From assembly GCF_030282845.1 (NCBI RefSeq), contig NZ_JASTWE010000006.1:39407-103406 (forward strand): a stretch of 64,000 bases of DNA, read 5' to 3'. The position numbers and the translations under genes were made by a program. Positions 35,055 to 44,060 of the stretch are shown here, in pieces; position 1 is the stretch's first letter, and each line of letters starts with the position of its first letter. A model generated the notes under the pieces. The model saw only the letters and a list, made by a program, of their open reading frames with translations. It did not search any database and was not told the origin of the DNA. This DNA comes from Pseudodesulfovibrio pelocollis. GTDB taxonomy: Bacteria > Desulfobacterota > Desulfovibrionia > Desulfovibrionales > Desulfovibrionaceae.

Positions 35055-35497
35055 GACTTCATGAACTGTACCCGTTTCCTGAAGAGACGAAGAACCGCAA
35101 GCGCATAGGCCGCGGCTCGGGCTCCGGTTCCGGCAAGACGGCCGGAAAGGGCCACAAGGGCCAGAACGCCCGCGCCGGTGGCGGTGTGCGTCCGGGCTTT
35201 GAGGGCGGCCAGATGCCCCTGGCCCGCCGTCTGCCCAAGCGCGGCTTCAAGAACCTCTTCCGTGAGGAATACGAAGTCGTCAACATCGGCCGCCTGCTGG
35301 CCATGTTCGACGGCAAGGACGAGATCACCCTGGCCGACATGTACGAGCGCGGCGTTATCAAGAACGGTGCGGCCGTCAAGGTGCTGGCCACCGGAGAAAT
35401 CGACAAGGCCGTGACCATCGAGGCGCATCGCTTCAGCGCATCGGCCGCGGAAAAGATTGCCAAGGCCGGCGGCAACGCCAAGGCCGTCGAGGCATAA
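35051..35497 (+). CDS. rplO: 50S ribosomal protein L15
   Basis: 148 residues: MRLHELYPFPEETKNRKRIG, Gly-rich GSGSGKTAGKGHKGQNAR (rRNA-binding), GFEGGQMPLARRLPKRGF. Late-assembly protein. Overlaps rpmD by 4 nt. Confidence 0.98.
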   Translation: MRLHELYPFPEETKNRKRIGRGSGSGSGKTAGKGHKGQNARAGGGVRPGFEGGQMPLARRLPKRGFKNLFREEYEVVNIGRLLAMFDGKDEITLADMYERGVIKNGAAVKVLATGEIDKAVTIEAHRFSASAAEKIAKAGGNAKAVEA

Positions 35498-35522
35498 CTC
35501 ATAGAGTATCGGAAGGGTTATT

Positions 35523-36830
35523 GTGGCGATGTCAGGAGTTGAGAATCTTGCCCGAGTGCCGGAGCTGAAAAAAAAGCTGCTCTGGACCTTCGCTTTGCTT
35601 GCTGTCTACCGGATTGGCATCCATATCCCGATTCCCGGCGTCGACAGTGCCGCGTTGGCTGAATTTTTTGCCAACGCGCAAAATACCCTGTTCGGCATCT
35701 TCGACATGTTCTCGGGCGGCGGACTTTCCAATATGTCCATCTTCGCCCTGGGAATCATGCCGTACATCTCCGCCTCGATCATCCTCCAGCTTCTGACAGT
35801 CGTTTCGCCCGAGCTGAAACGACTGCAGAAGGAGGAGGGCGAGGCCGGGCGCAAGAAGATCACCCAGTACACCAGGTATGGCACCGTGCTCATCACCGTG
35901 GTCCAGGGCTTTGCCATTGCGGCCGGACTCGAGAGCGCGGCCAGCCCCACCGGGGCCCCCATGGTCCTGATTCCGGGCCTGGGCTTCAAGCTGATGACGG
36001 TGCTCACCCTGACTGCGGGCACCATCTTCCTGATGTGGCTTGGCGAGCAGATCACCGAGAAGGGCATAGGCAACGGCATCTCCATGATCATCTACGCGGG
36101 TATCGTGGCCGGGCTCCCGAGCGCGACCATCAATACCGTGCGCCTGATGACCATGGGCGAGATCACCCTGTTCGTGCTCCTGTTCATCGGTGTCTTCATG
36201 GTGGCCACCCTGGCCTTCATCGTCTTCATGGAGCGCGGCCAGCGCCGGATTCCCATCCACTACGCCAAACGGCAGATGGGTCGAAAGATGTTCGGGGGGC
36301 AGACCACGCACCTGCCGCTGAAGATCAACACCGCGGGCGTCATCCCGCCGATCTTTGCCTCGTCCATCCTGATGTTCCCGGCCACCCTGGCCCAGTTCTC
36401 CAGCGTGCAGTGGCTTCAGGACATCTCGTCATTCCTGAGCCCTGATTCCATAATCTACAACCTGATGTTTATCGGCATCATCATCTTCTTCTGCTATTTC
36501 TACACGGCGATCATGTTCGATCCCAAGGGAATAGCGGAGAACATCCAGAAGCAGGGCGGCTTCATCCCGGGCATCCGCCCGGGCGCGCGCACCCGTGAAT
36601 ACATTGACAAGGTGCTCGCCCGCATCACCCTGTGGGGCGCGTTCTACGTGTCTGCGGTCTGCGTGCTGCCGATGGTGCTGATTTCCAACTTTGGCGTGCC
36701 TTTCTACTTCGGCGGCACCTCGCTGCTGATCGTGGTTGGCGTGGCCATGGACTTCATGGGCCGGATCGAGTCCTACCTGATTTCGCGTCAGTACGAGGGC
36801 TTGCTCGGCAAGGCAGGCAAGGGAAGATAG
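35523..36830 (+). CDS. secY: Preprotein translocase subunit SecY
   Basis: Central channel of the Sec translocon. 435 residues, ten transmembrane helices; early motifs LLWTFALLAVYRIGIHIPIPG and plug region FGIFDMFSGGGLSNMSIFALG, cytosolic loop AKRQMGRKMFGGQTTHLPLKIN, and GGFIPGIRPGARTREYI. It starts at GTG 35523, 5 nt after GGAAGGG; ATG at 35529 is the alternative. No adk or infA follows: map is next. Confidence 0.98.
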   Translation: MAMSGVENLARVPELKKKLLWTFALLAVYRIGIHIPIPGVDSAALAEFFANAQNTLFGIFDMFSGGGLSNMSIFALGIMPYISASIILQLLTVVSPELKRLQKEEGEAGRKKITQYTRYGTVLITVVQGFAIAAGLESAASPTGAPMVLIPGLGFKLMTVLTLTAGTIFLMWLGEQITEKGIGNGISMIIYAGIVAGLPSATINTVRLMTMGEITLFVLLFIGVFMVATLAFIVFMERGQRRIPIHYAKRQMGRKMFGGQTTHLPLKINTAGVIPPIFASSILMFPATLAQFSSVQWLQDISSFLSPDSIIYNLMFIGIIIFFCYFYTAIMFDPKGIAENIQKQGGFIPGIRPGARTREYIDKVLARITLWGAFYVSAVCVLPMVLISNFGVPFYFGGTSLLIVVGVAMDFMGRIESYLISRQYEGLLGKAGKGR

Positions 36831-36832
36831 TC

Positions 36833-37603
36833 TTGAAGAAATTCAGGGGGATCTTCCTCAAAAACGACAAAGAGATTGGCCTCATGCGCGAGGCCAATCG
36901 CATTGTTTCCCTGATTCTCGACGAACTGGGCGAGAACGTCAAACCAGGCGTCCCGACCATGCTCTTCGAGGAAATATGCCGGGCCAGATGCGAGGAGCAC
37001 GGGGTTCGCCCGGCGTTTCTCGGCTACCAGGGATTTCCCTTTGCCCTGTGTTGTTCTGTGAATGAGGAGATCGTGCACGGCTTTCCGTCCCGGGAGCGCA
37101 TTCTGGTCGAGGGCGACATCGTCAGCTTCGACATGGGCGTCGTGCACGAGGGGTTCTACGGAGATTCCGCCCGCACCTTCGCGGTGGGGCAGATTTCGGA
37201 CGAGGCCCAAAGGCTCATGGATATCACCCGTGAGTCGCTGAACATAGGTATCGAGCAGGCTGTTCCCGGCAACAACCTTTATGACATTTCCGCGGCAATA
37301 CAGTCATATGTTGAAGGGTTCGGCTTTGGTATAGTCCGTCGATTCGTCGGACACGGGATCGGAAGCCATCTCCACGAGAAGCCCGAGATCCCCAACTTCG
37401 TCCCCAAGGGCATGGCTGGCATTCCTCTCAAAGCCGGCATGGTGCTCGCCATTGAGCCGATGGTCACGGTTGGGACCTACGAAGTTGAAGTCCTTGAGGA
37501 TAAGTGGACTGCGGTGACCAAGGACAGGAAGCTGTCCGCTCATTTCGAGCACACCGTGGCCATCACCTCCGACGGGCCCATGATCCTGAGTCTGTCAGAC
37601 TAG
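36833..37603 (+). CDS. map: Methionine aminopeptidase, type I
   Basis: Removes the initiator Met from new proteins. 256 residues. Dinuclear metal ligands are in FDMGVVHEGFYGDSARTF (two Asp), RRFVGHGIGSHLHEKP (His) and AIEPMVT / EHTVAIT (two Glu). Start set at TTG 36833 (KKFRGIFLKNDKEIGLMREA), which gives the usual length, with GGGAAG 5-8 nt upstream; ATG at 36884 would cut the N-terminal helix. Confidence 0.95.
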   Translation: MKKFRGIFLKNDKEIGLMREANRIVSLILDELGENVKPGVPTMLFEEICRARCEEHGVRPAFLGYQGFPFALCCSVNEEIVHGFPSRERILVEGDIVSFDMGVVHEGFYGDSARTFAVGQISDEAQRLMDITRESLNIGIEQAVPGNNLYDISAAIQSYVEGFGFGIVRRFVGHGIGSHLHEKPEIPNFVPKGMAGIPLKAGMVLAIEPMVTVGTYEVEVLEDKWTAVTKDRKLSAHFEHTVAITSDGPMILSLSD

Positions 37604-37626
37604 CCTTTCGGGGCGCAGATTCGGGC

Positions 37627-37655
37627 TTGCTCTTTATATCGAAACGCTGTATAAA
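37627..37655 (+). promoter_or_regulatory. Internal promoter for rpmJ and the alpha operon
   Basis: TTGCTC (37627-37632), 17-nt spacer, TATAAA (37650-37655). Predicted start about 70 nt upstream of the rpmJ ATG. Confidence 0.65.
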
Positions 37656-37678
37656 TCGCAGCTTCGTTTTCAATGGCC

Positions 37679-37694
37679 AGCCCCCGGTGGGGCT
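37679..37694 (+). promoter_or_regulatory. Leader hairpin before rpmJ
   Basis: AGCCCC-CGGT-GGGGCT, a perfect 6-bp stem, about 38 nt before the rpmJ ATG and downstream of the internal promoter. No T-run directly follows. Confidence 0.5.
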
Positions 37695-37732
37695 TAGGCG
37701 TTATGATTTATTAAGACAGTCTGGAGTCGGTC

Positions 37733-37846
37733 ATGAAAGTCAGACCTTCTGTTAAGAAAATGTGTTCCAAGTGCAAAATCATCAGACGCAACGGTGTCTT
37801 GCGTGTCCTTTGCGACAACCCCAGGCACAAACAGCGTCAAGGATAG
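37733..37846 (+). CDS. rpmJ: 50S ribosomal protein L36
   Basis: 37 residues, [19 protein letters not shown] then [13 protein letters not shown]. Zinc-binding form with C-x2-C, a third Cys and a His. SD GGAGTCGG is 6-8 nt upstream. First gene behind the internal promoter. Confidence 0.98.
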   Translation: MKVRPSVKKMCSKCKIIRRNGVLRVLCDNPRHKQRQG

Positions 37847-37858
37847 AGGGATATAACT

Positions 37859-38230
37859 ATGGCACGTATAGCTGGTGTTGATCTGCCGAGAAACAAGCGC
37901 ATGGACATTGCGCTGACCTACATTTTCGGCATCGGTCGGGCCATGGCCCTGCAGATTCTCGAAACCGTTAACGTTGACTGGCGCAAGAGCTCCGATGATA
38001 TCTCCGCCGAGGAAGTCAACGTCATCCGTACCGAGATCGAAAACAACCACAAGGTCGAGGGCGACCTGCGCCGCGAGATCACGACCAACATCAAGCGCCT
38101 GATGGACATCGGCTGCTATCGCGGCCTGCGCCATCGTCGCGGTCTTCCCGTTCGCGGGCAGAAATCCAAGACCAACGCTCGCACCCGCAAGGGTCCGCGC
38201 CGCTCTGTCATGGGCCGCAAGAAGAAATAG
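37859..38230 (+). CDS. rpsM: 30S ribosomal protein S13
   Basis: Head protein contacting P-site tRNA. 123 residues: [40 protein letters not shown] and a basic C-terminal tail [13 protein letters not shown]. Followed by a T-tailed hairpin before rpsK. Confidence 0.98.
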   Translation: MARIAGVDLPRNKRMDIALTYIFGIGRAMALQILETVNVDWRKSSDDISAEEVNVIRTEIENNHKVEGDLRREITTNIKRLMDIGCYRGLRHRRGLPVRGQKSKTNARTRKGPRRSVMGRKKK

Positions 38231-38250
38231 CGTCGGTACTGAGAATCTAG

Positions 38251-38286
38251 CGCGGGTGGCTCTTCGGGAGCCGCTGTCGCGTTTTT
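38251..38286 (+). terminator. Terminator-like hairpin inside the alpha operon (rpsM/rpsK)
   Basis: GTGGCTC-TTCG-GGAGCCGC core with outer CGCG/CGCG and small internal loop, followed by TTTTT. UUCG-type tetraloop. Probably a partial terminator, as rpsK has no clear own promoter. Confidence 0.65.
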
Positions 38287-38316
38287 AAAGACTTTTATTC
38301 AACGGAGATCAAGGCA

Positions 38317-38703
38317 ATGGCTAAACCCCGTCGAACTGGGAAGAAGAAAGAGAAAAAGATCATTCCCGTTGGCATCGCACACGTCAAGGCCACGTTCAAC
38401 AACACGATCGTGACCTTCACCGATGTCAAGGGCAATGTGATCAGCTGGGCTTCGGCCGGTGCCCATTTCAAGGGTTCCCGCAAGTCCACTCCTTTTGCGG
38501 CTCAGATGGCCGCCGAGGCTGCGGCCAAGCGGGCCCAGGATTCCGGCATGCGTACCGTGGGCATCTACGTCAAGGGCCCCGGCTCCGGACGCGAGGCCGC
38601 CATGCGCGCCATCAACAACGCTGGCTTCAAGGTGACCTTCATTCGGGATATCACGCCGATTCCCCACAATGGTTGCCGTCCGCCCAAACGCCGCAGGGTC
38701 TAA
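38317..38703 (+). CDS. rpsK: 30S ribosomal protein S11
   Basis: Platform protein. 128 residues: [54 protein letters not shown] and [13 protein letters not shown]. Behind the rpsM hairpin; 15 nt before rpsD. Confidence 0.98.
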   Translation: MAKPRRTGKKKEKKIIPVGIAHVKATFNNTIVTFTDVKGNVISWASAGAHFKGSRKSTPFAAQMAAEAAAKRAQDSGMRTVGIYVKGPGSGREAAMRAINNAGFKVTFIRDITPIPHNGCRPPKRRRV

Positions 38704-38718
38704 TGAAGGAGATGAATC

Positions 38719-39345
38719 GTGGCTAGATATACCGAAGCAAAATGCAAGCTGTGCCGCCGCGAGGGAACCAAGCTGTTCCTCAAGGGCGATCGCTGCTACA
38801 CCGACAAATGCGCCTACGAGAAGCGTCCCTACCCCCCGGGACACGCCGGTCGCATGCGCCACAAGATGAGCGACTACGCCGTCCAGCTTCGCGAGAAGCA
38901 GAAGGTGCGGCGCATGTACGGCATCCTTGAGGGTCAGTTCCGCGCCTACTACGAGCGCGCCGACGGCATGAAGGGCGTCACGGGCCACAACCTGCTGATG
39001 CTGCTTGAGCGCCGTCTCGATAACGTCATCTATCGTCTTGGATTCGCCAATTCCCGCGACCAGGCGCGCCAGCTGGTGCGTCACGGCATCTTTATCCTCA
39101 ACGGCCGCCGGGTGAACATCCCGTCCATGCAGGTCAAGGCCGAGGATGTCATCCAGGTTCGCGAGGAGGCACGGAAGATTCCCGTGATCAATGAGGCCCA
39201 GGAAGTCATCGCCCGCCGCGGCTGCCCCGCTTGGCTGGAGTCCGACGGCGCCAACTTCAAGGGCACGGTTAAGGCCATGCCGAGCCGGGACGACATCCAG
39301 TTCCCGATCAACGAGCAGCTCATTGTCGAATTGTACTCCAAGTAA
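38719..39345 (+). CDS. rpsD: 30S ribosomal protein S4
   Basis: 16S assembly initiator and translational repressor of the alpha operon in E. coli. 208 residues; zinc-type N-terminus CKLCRREG ... [13 protein letters not shown]4 RNA-binding domain [20 protein letters not shown]. Starts at GTG 38719 behind AAGGAG. Confidence 0.98.
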   Translation: MARYTEAKCKLCRREGTKLFLKGDRCYTDKCAYEKRPYPPGHAGRMRHKMSDYAVQLREKQKVRRMYGILEGQFRAYYERADGMKGVTGHNLLMLLERRLDNVIYRLGFANSRDQARQLVRHGIFILNGRRVNIPSMQVKAEDVIQVREEARKIPVINEAQEVIARRGCPAWLESDGANFKGTVKAMPSRDDIQFPINEQLIVELYSK

Positions 39346-39357
39346 ATAGGGGACTTC

Positions 39358-40387
<1,030 letters not shown>

Positions 40388-40398
<11 letters not shown>

Positions 40399-40990
40399 AA
40401 AGTCCGGTCGCAAGCTGAATCGGTCCAATTCTCACCGCACCGCCATGTTCAAGAACATGGCCCGTGCGCTCCTGACCTACGAGCAGATCCGCACCACTGA
40501 TGTCAAGGCCAAGGAACTTCGCCGCGTTGTCGACAAGCTCATCACTCTGGCTCTTCGCAACGACCTGCATGCCCGCCGCCAGGCCTACAAGGTCCTGGGC
40601 AACCACCAGCTGGTGCAGCGACTCTTTGACGAGATCGGCCCGCGCTTTGCCGGTGGTCAGGGCGGCTATACCCGTATCATCAAGCTCTCCCAGCCCCGCA
40701 CCGGCGACTGCGCCCCCATGGTCATCATCGAGCTGACCAAGAAGGCGTCCGATGCTCCGGCACCGGAGAAGGTCGAGGAAAAGGCTGCGGATACCGCTGC
40801 GAAAGAGGCTCCGGCCAAAAAGGCTCCGGCCAAAAAGGCGGCCCCCAAGGCCGAGGCTCCGGCCGAGGAGACAGCGCCTGCCCCAGAGGAAGCTCCCGTC
40901 GAAGAAGCCCCCGCCGAGGAGGCTCCCGTCGAGGAGGCTCCCGTCGAGGAAGCGCCTGCCGAGGAGCCCGATCCGAAAAAAGAAGCCTAA
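40388..40990 (+). CDS. rplQ: 50S ribosomal protein L17 with acidic Ala/Pro/Glu-rich tail
   Basis: Residues 1-119 are a normal L17 ([20 protein letters not shown] to MVIIELTKK). Residues 120-200 form a low-complexity tail: first Lys/Ala/Pro-rich, then repeated EAPVEE/EAPAEE units, ending PDPKKEA. Most L17 proteins stop near residue 120-130. The tail is in frame, is followed by a strong terminator, and has the codon bias of the gene, so it looks real. Function of the tail unknown. Start overlaps rpoA by 11 nt. Confidence 0.96.
40889..40966 (+). repeat. 15-bp imperfect tandem repeats coding the L17 tail
   Basis: About five 15-nt units of the type GAGGCTCCCGTCGAG, each encoding Glu-Ala-Pro-Val/Ala-Glu. 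In-frame copy-number change is possible. Confidence 0.8.
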
Positions 40991-41004
40991 ACGGCGTGTT
41001 ATGA

Positions 41005-41032
41005 GGGGCAGGTCATTGACCTGCCCCTTTTT
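41005..41032 (+). terminator. Intrinsic terminator after rplQ
   Basis: GGGGCAGGT-CATTG-ACCTGCCCC, perfect 9-bp stem, then TTTTT. End of the long ribosomal-protein block. Confidence 0.92.
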
Positions 41033-41071
41033 CTTTGCGCACCGACCACCAGACGGTCACAGGGAGGGAGC

Positions 41072-41965
41072 ATGGATATCCGCAAGCTTGAGGCGTTCTG
41101 CCATGTCTACGAGACGCAGAGCTTTTCCCGGGCTGGCGAGGTGATGTTCCTTTCGCAGCCGACCATCAGCTCCCACGTTGCCAATCTGGAGGCCGAACTC
41201 GGGGTCCGTCTTTTCGATCGCCTGGGCCGCCGGGTCCTGCCGACCCAGGCGGGCGACATTCTCTACCGGAGCGCCCGCGCCATATTCAGTCAGGTCGCTC
41301 AGGCGCGGTCAAGCATCGAGACCCTGCGCGACCAGGTGGTGGGCGAGCTGGTCATCGGGTGCAGCACCATCCCGGCCCATCACATCCTTCCCGGCTTTCT
41401 GGCCGGGTTCGGCCAGCGTTACCCCCTGGTCTCCTTCCGCGTCCAGACAGGCGACTCGTCCGAGGTCGCGACCCGGGTTGTTGATGGACAATGGCCCCTT
41501 GGTCTGATGGGCCACCGGCCCGAGAATGACGAACTGGCCGTGCATCCCCTGTTCGAAGATGAGACCGTGGTGGTGGCGTCGAGCGCCGCCCCGTGGCTGC
41601 CCACCGTGAGCGGCCCCCTGTCCGTGCGCGATCTGACCGGGCTGCCGTGGGTCATGCGCGAGCGCGGTTCAGCCACCCGGCGCGCGCTGGAAGACACTCT
41701 GGCCGGCCTCGGCCTGAGTTTGCAGGACATCAATGTCCGCTGCTGGGTGGACGGCACCTGCGAGGCCGTGGCCCATGTGCTCAGCGGCGTTGGGTTGAGC
41801 GTCACCTCCCACCTGGCCACCCGGCAGATGGTGGAGAGCGGGGCGCTGGTTCGCCTTGATGTACCCGAGTTGATGGGGCGACGCCGCTTTTACCTTGTCT
41901 TTCACAGGGATCGCCAGATGTTCCCGGCGTACAAGGCGTTCGTGGATCACTGCCTGGGCCTGTGA
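41072..41965 (+). CDS. LysR-family transcriptional regulator
   Basis: 297 residues: N-terminal winged helix (MDIRKLEAFCHVYETQSFSR, FLSQPTISSHVANLEAELG, LFDRLGRRVLPTQAG) and a periplasmic-binding-like effector domain (about 90-297, VVGELVIGCSTIPAHHILPG). The N-terminal half resembles LysR proteins near selenium or sulfur metabolism genes in Desulfovibrio, but target and ligand cannot be read here. AGGGAGGGAG precedes ATG. It stands alone between two terminators, convergent with mqnA. Confidence 0.9.
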   Translation: MDIRKLEAFCHVYETQSFSRAGEVMFLSQPTISSHVANLEAELGVRLFDRLGRRVLPTQAGDILYRSARAIFSQVAQARSSIETLRDQVVGELVIGCSTIPAHHILPGFLAGFGQRYPLVSFRVQTGDSSEVATRVVDGQWPLGLMGHRPENDELAVHPLFEDETVVVASSAAPWLPTVSGPLSVRDLTGLPWVMRERGSATRRALEDTLAGLGLSLQDINVRCWVDGTCEAVAHVLSGVGLSVTSHLATRQMVESGALVRLDVPELMGRRRFYLVFHRDRQMFPAYKAFVDHCLGL

Positions 41966-41979
41966 AGGCTGGGCAAAGA

Positions 41980-42020
41980 CGCGAAAAGGCCCGGGCGGTT
42001 TCCGTCCGGGCCTTTTCGCG
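41980..42020. terminator. Bidirectional terminator between LysR gene and mqnA
   Basis: CGCGAAAAGGCCCGG - 11 nt - CCGGGCCTTTTCGCG, a perfect 15-bp stem whose arms contain A4/T4, serving both converging transcripts. Confidence 0.85.
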
Positions 42021-42029
42021 TGGTCGGGG

Positions 42030-42851
42030 TCAGGGGAGAAAGCGCAGGGGCGGCACGGCGTCGATGAGGCCGTGCTCGGCCAGTCGGCGATAGAAGAGAG
42101 TCATGCCCTGGATTTCCGCCTCGCCCAGATCGTAGACCAGCCCGGCAAAGTACGAGCGCAATTCCTGCTGGCTCAGGCAGCTGTGCTCCGCAGCCAGGGC
42201 GCACATGGAGGTGATGTTGGCCTCGCCCCATAGCCGCGCCTCGATCAGCGCCTCGCAGGCCCGACGCATGGCTGCTTTGCTCCGAGCCAGACTGTCGCGC
42301 CGGGCGATCCACACGCCGAAGATGAAGGGCAGGCCGGTCAGGGCGCGCCACGCCTCGCCAAGATCGGTGCGCACCGGGTAGTCCGGGTGAAAACGCAGGT
42401 TGAGGGCCTCGTCGCCAATGCACAGGATGGCCTGGGGCCTGTCGCCTCCTGAGAGGATGGCTGTGGCGTCGCCGGTGACGAAACGCGTGTGGACCTTCCA
42501 CTCGGCCAGCAAGACGCGGAGCAGGGCGGCCGAGGTGTGGGTCTGGGCGCTGACCAGGATGGTTGCCCCGTCCAGGGATTCCACCGGCTCGCGGCTGAGG
42601 AGCAGCACGCTCTGCACCGGACCCCGGCTGCCGATGGCGATGTCGGGCAGGAGCAGGTATTTATCGGGATGGCGGGCGTATTCGATGCTCGACGCGGCCG
42701 AGACATCGAGCTGGCCCGCGTCCATGAGCCGGTTCAGGGCCGAGGGCGGGCCGGAGACGATGGAGAAGTCGTTGTCGATGATCCCGGTTTCCAGCGGATG
42801 GTAGATGGGCAGGACGTTGAGGTAGCCGATCTTGCCAATGCGCATGCTCAT
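42030..42851 (-). CDS. mqnA: Chorismate dehydratase (futalosine menaquinone pathway)
   Basis: Removes water from chorismate to give 3-enolpyruvyl-benzoate, the first step of menaquinone synthesis by the futalosine route. 273 residues from MSMRIGKIGYLNVLPIYHPL; the fold is that of a periplasmic-binding protein (SSIEYARHPDKYLLLPDIAI, TSAALLRVLL, LPFIFGVWIAR). ATG at 42851 has GGAGG 7 nt upstream and overlaps the mqnC stop (ATGA). Last gene of the TetR-mqnE-mqnC-mqnA run. Confidence 0.95.
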   Translation of the reverse strand: MSMRIGKIGYLNVLPIYHPLETGIIDNDFSIVSGPPSALNRLMDAGQLDVSAASSIEYARHPDKYLLLPDIAIGSRGPVQSVLLLSREPVESLDGATILVSAQTHTSAALLRVLLAEWKVHTRFVTGDATAILSGGDRPQAILCIGDEALNLRFHPDYPVRTDLGEAWRALTGLPFIFGVWIARRDSLARSKAAMRRACEALIEARLWGEANITSMCALAAEHSCLSQQELRSYFAGLVYDLGEAEIQGMTLFYRRLAEHGLIDAVPPLRFLP

Positions 42852-43921
42852 GATCCGGCCTCCACCATGCCGTAGGCCATGGTCCGCTGCCTGGGCGTGA
42901 ATCCGGCGTCCTTCACGAGGCGGTGGATTTCCTGGCGCGAGAGGCTGAAGGAGACACCTGCGGCCCGGACCACGTTCTCCTCGATCATGGTGGACCCGAA
43001 GTCGTTGCCGCCGAAGAAGAGGGCCAGCTGGGCGATCTTCGGCCCCATGGTCACCCAGGAGACCTGGATGTTGTCCACGTTGTCGAGGAGAATGCGCGAC
43101 AGGGCCAGGGTGCGCAGGTATTCCACGCTGGTCAGCTTGCGGCAATGGCTCAAGGCGGTGTGGTCGGGCTGGAAGGTCCAGGGGATGAAGGCGGTGAATC
43201 CGCCAGTGCGGTCCTGCGCCTCGCGTACGGCCAGCATGTGCTCCACGCGCTGCTCCACGCTCTCCAGGTGGCCGAACATCATGGTGGCCGTGGTGCGCAG
43301 CCCCTGGGCGTGGGCCTCCTCCATGACCGCCAGCCACTGCCCGGCCGGGCACTTGTTGGGCGCGACCCGGGAGCGGACCTCGTCCACCAGGATCTCGGCC
43401 CCGCCGCCCGGGATGGAATCCAGCCCGGCCTTGCGAAGCCGCCCGATGACCTCGGCCGCCGGGATGCGCTCAAGCTCGCTTAGGAAGACGATCTCCGGCG
43501 GTGAAAAGGCATGGATGTGGATGGCGTGTTTGGCCTTGATGTGGGACAGCATCTCCTCGTACCAGGAAAGGGGCAGATGCGGATGATGGCCGCCCTGCAT
43601 GAGAATCTGCGTGCCGCCCAGGGCGATGGTCTCCTCGATCTTGCGGCTGATTTCGTCAAAGGAGAGCACATAGCCGCCTTCCTGGCCCGGCTCGCGATAA
43701 AACGCGCAGAACGTGCAGCAACAGACGCAGATATTGGAATAATTGATGTTGCGGTCCACCACATAGGTGACCACCGGCTCGGGATGCCTGGCCAGCCGCA
43801 CCCGATGGGCCAGCCACCCCAGGTCGGCCAGCTCCGCCTGATCGTGCAGGATCATGGCCTCGTCAGCCCCGATCCGCTCCCCATCCAGAACCTTCCCGAA
43901 AATTCTCTCTATCACTTTCAT
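42848..43921 (-). CDS. mqnC: Cyclic dehypoxanthinyl futalosine synthase (radical SAM)
   Basis: Cyclises dehypoxanthinyl futalosine. 357 residues; radical-SAM Cys65, Cys69 and Cys72 in NICVCCCTFCAFYRE, then GGTQILMQGGHHPHLPLSWYE and GLDSIPGGGAEILVDEVR, the family landmarks. It follows mqnE after a 139-nt gap holding a large palindromic repeat, and overlaps mqnA by 4 nt. Confidence 0.96.
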   Translation of the reverse strand: MKVIERIFGKVLDGERIGADEAMILHDQAELADLGWLAHRVRLARHPEPVVTYVVDRNINYSNICVCCCTFCAFYREPGQEGGYVLSFDEISRKIEETIALGGTQILMQGGHHPHLPLSWYEEMLSHIKAKHAIHIHAFSPPEIVFLSELERIPAAEVIGRLRKAGLDSIPGGGAEILVDEVRSRVAPNKCPAGQWLAVMEEAHAQGLRTTATMMFGHLESVEQRVEHMLAVREAQDRTGGFTAFIPWTFQPDHTALSHCRKLTSVEYLRTLALSRILLDNVDNIQVSWVTMGPKIAQLALFFGGNDFGSTMIEENVVRAAGVSFSLSRQEIHRLVKDAGFTPRQRTMAYGMVEAGS

Positions 43922-43955
43922 TCCTTCCCTTTTTTCTTCCCCACTCCCCCCTCCA

Positions 43956-44056
43956 CCAAAAAGTTTAGGAAAGGGGATGGGATGGGGGTCCAGGGGGAAG
44001 GGGGGAAACCCTTTGAAAAGGGTTTCCCCCCTTCCCTTCCCCCGGCCGCCGGAGGC
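43956..44056 (+). repeat. Dispersed palindromic repeat, copy A
   Basis: Opens with CCAAAAAGTTTAGG, then G-rich spacer, GGTCCAGG, a perfect 20-bp inverted repeat (43995-44014 and 44017-44036, 2-nt loop), and ends with GGCCGCCGGAGGC (44044-44056). The same ordered blocks occur at 61426-61484 (opposite strand) and begin again at 63961. It lies between mqnE and mqnC, antisense to them. No T-run, so not a simple terminator. Confidence 0.85.
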
Positions 44057-44060
44057 ACCT

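Noticed and set aside
43995..44036. Large hairpin between mqnE and mqnC as an intrinsic terminator
   Set aside because: No T-run on either strand after the stem and it lies inside an operon; treated as part of a repeat element.
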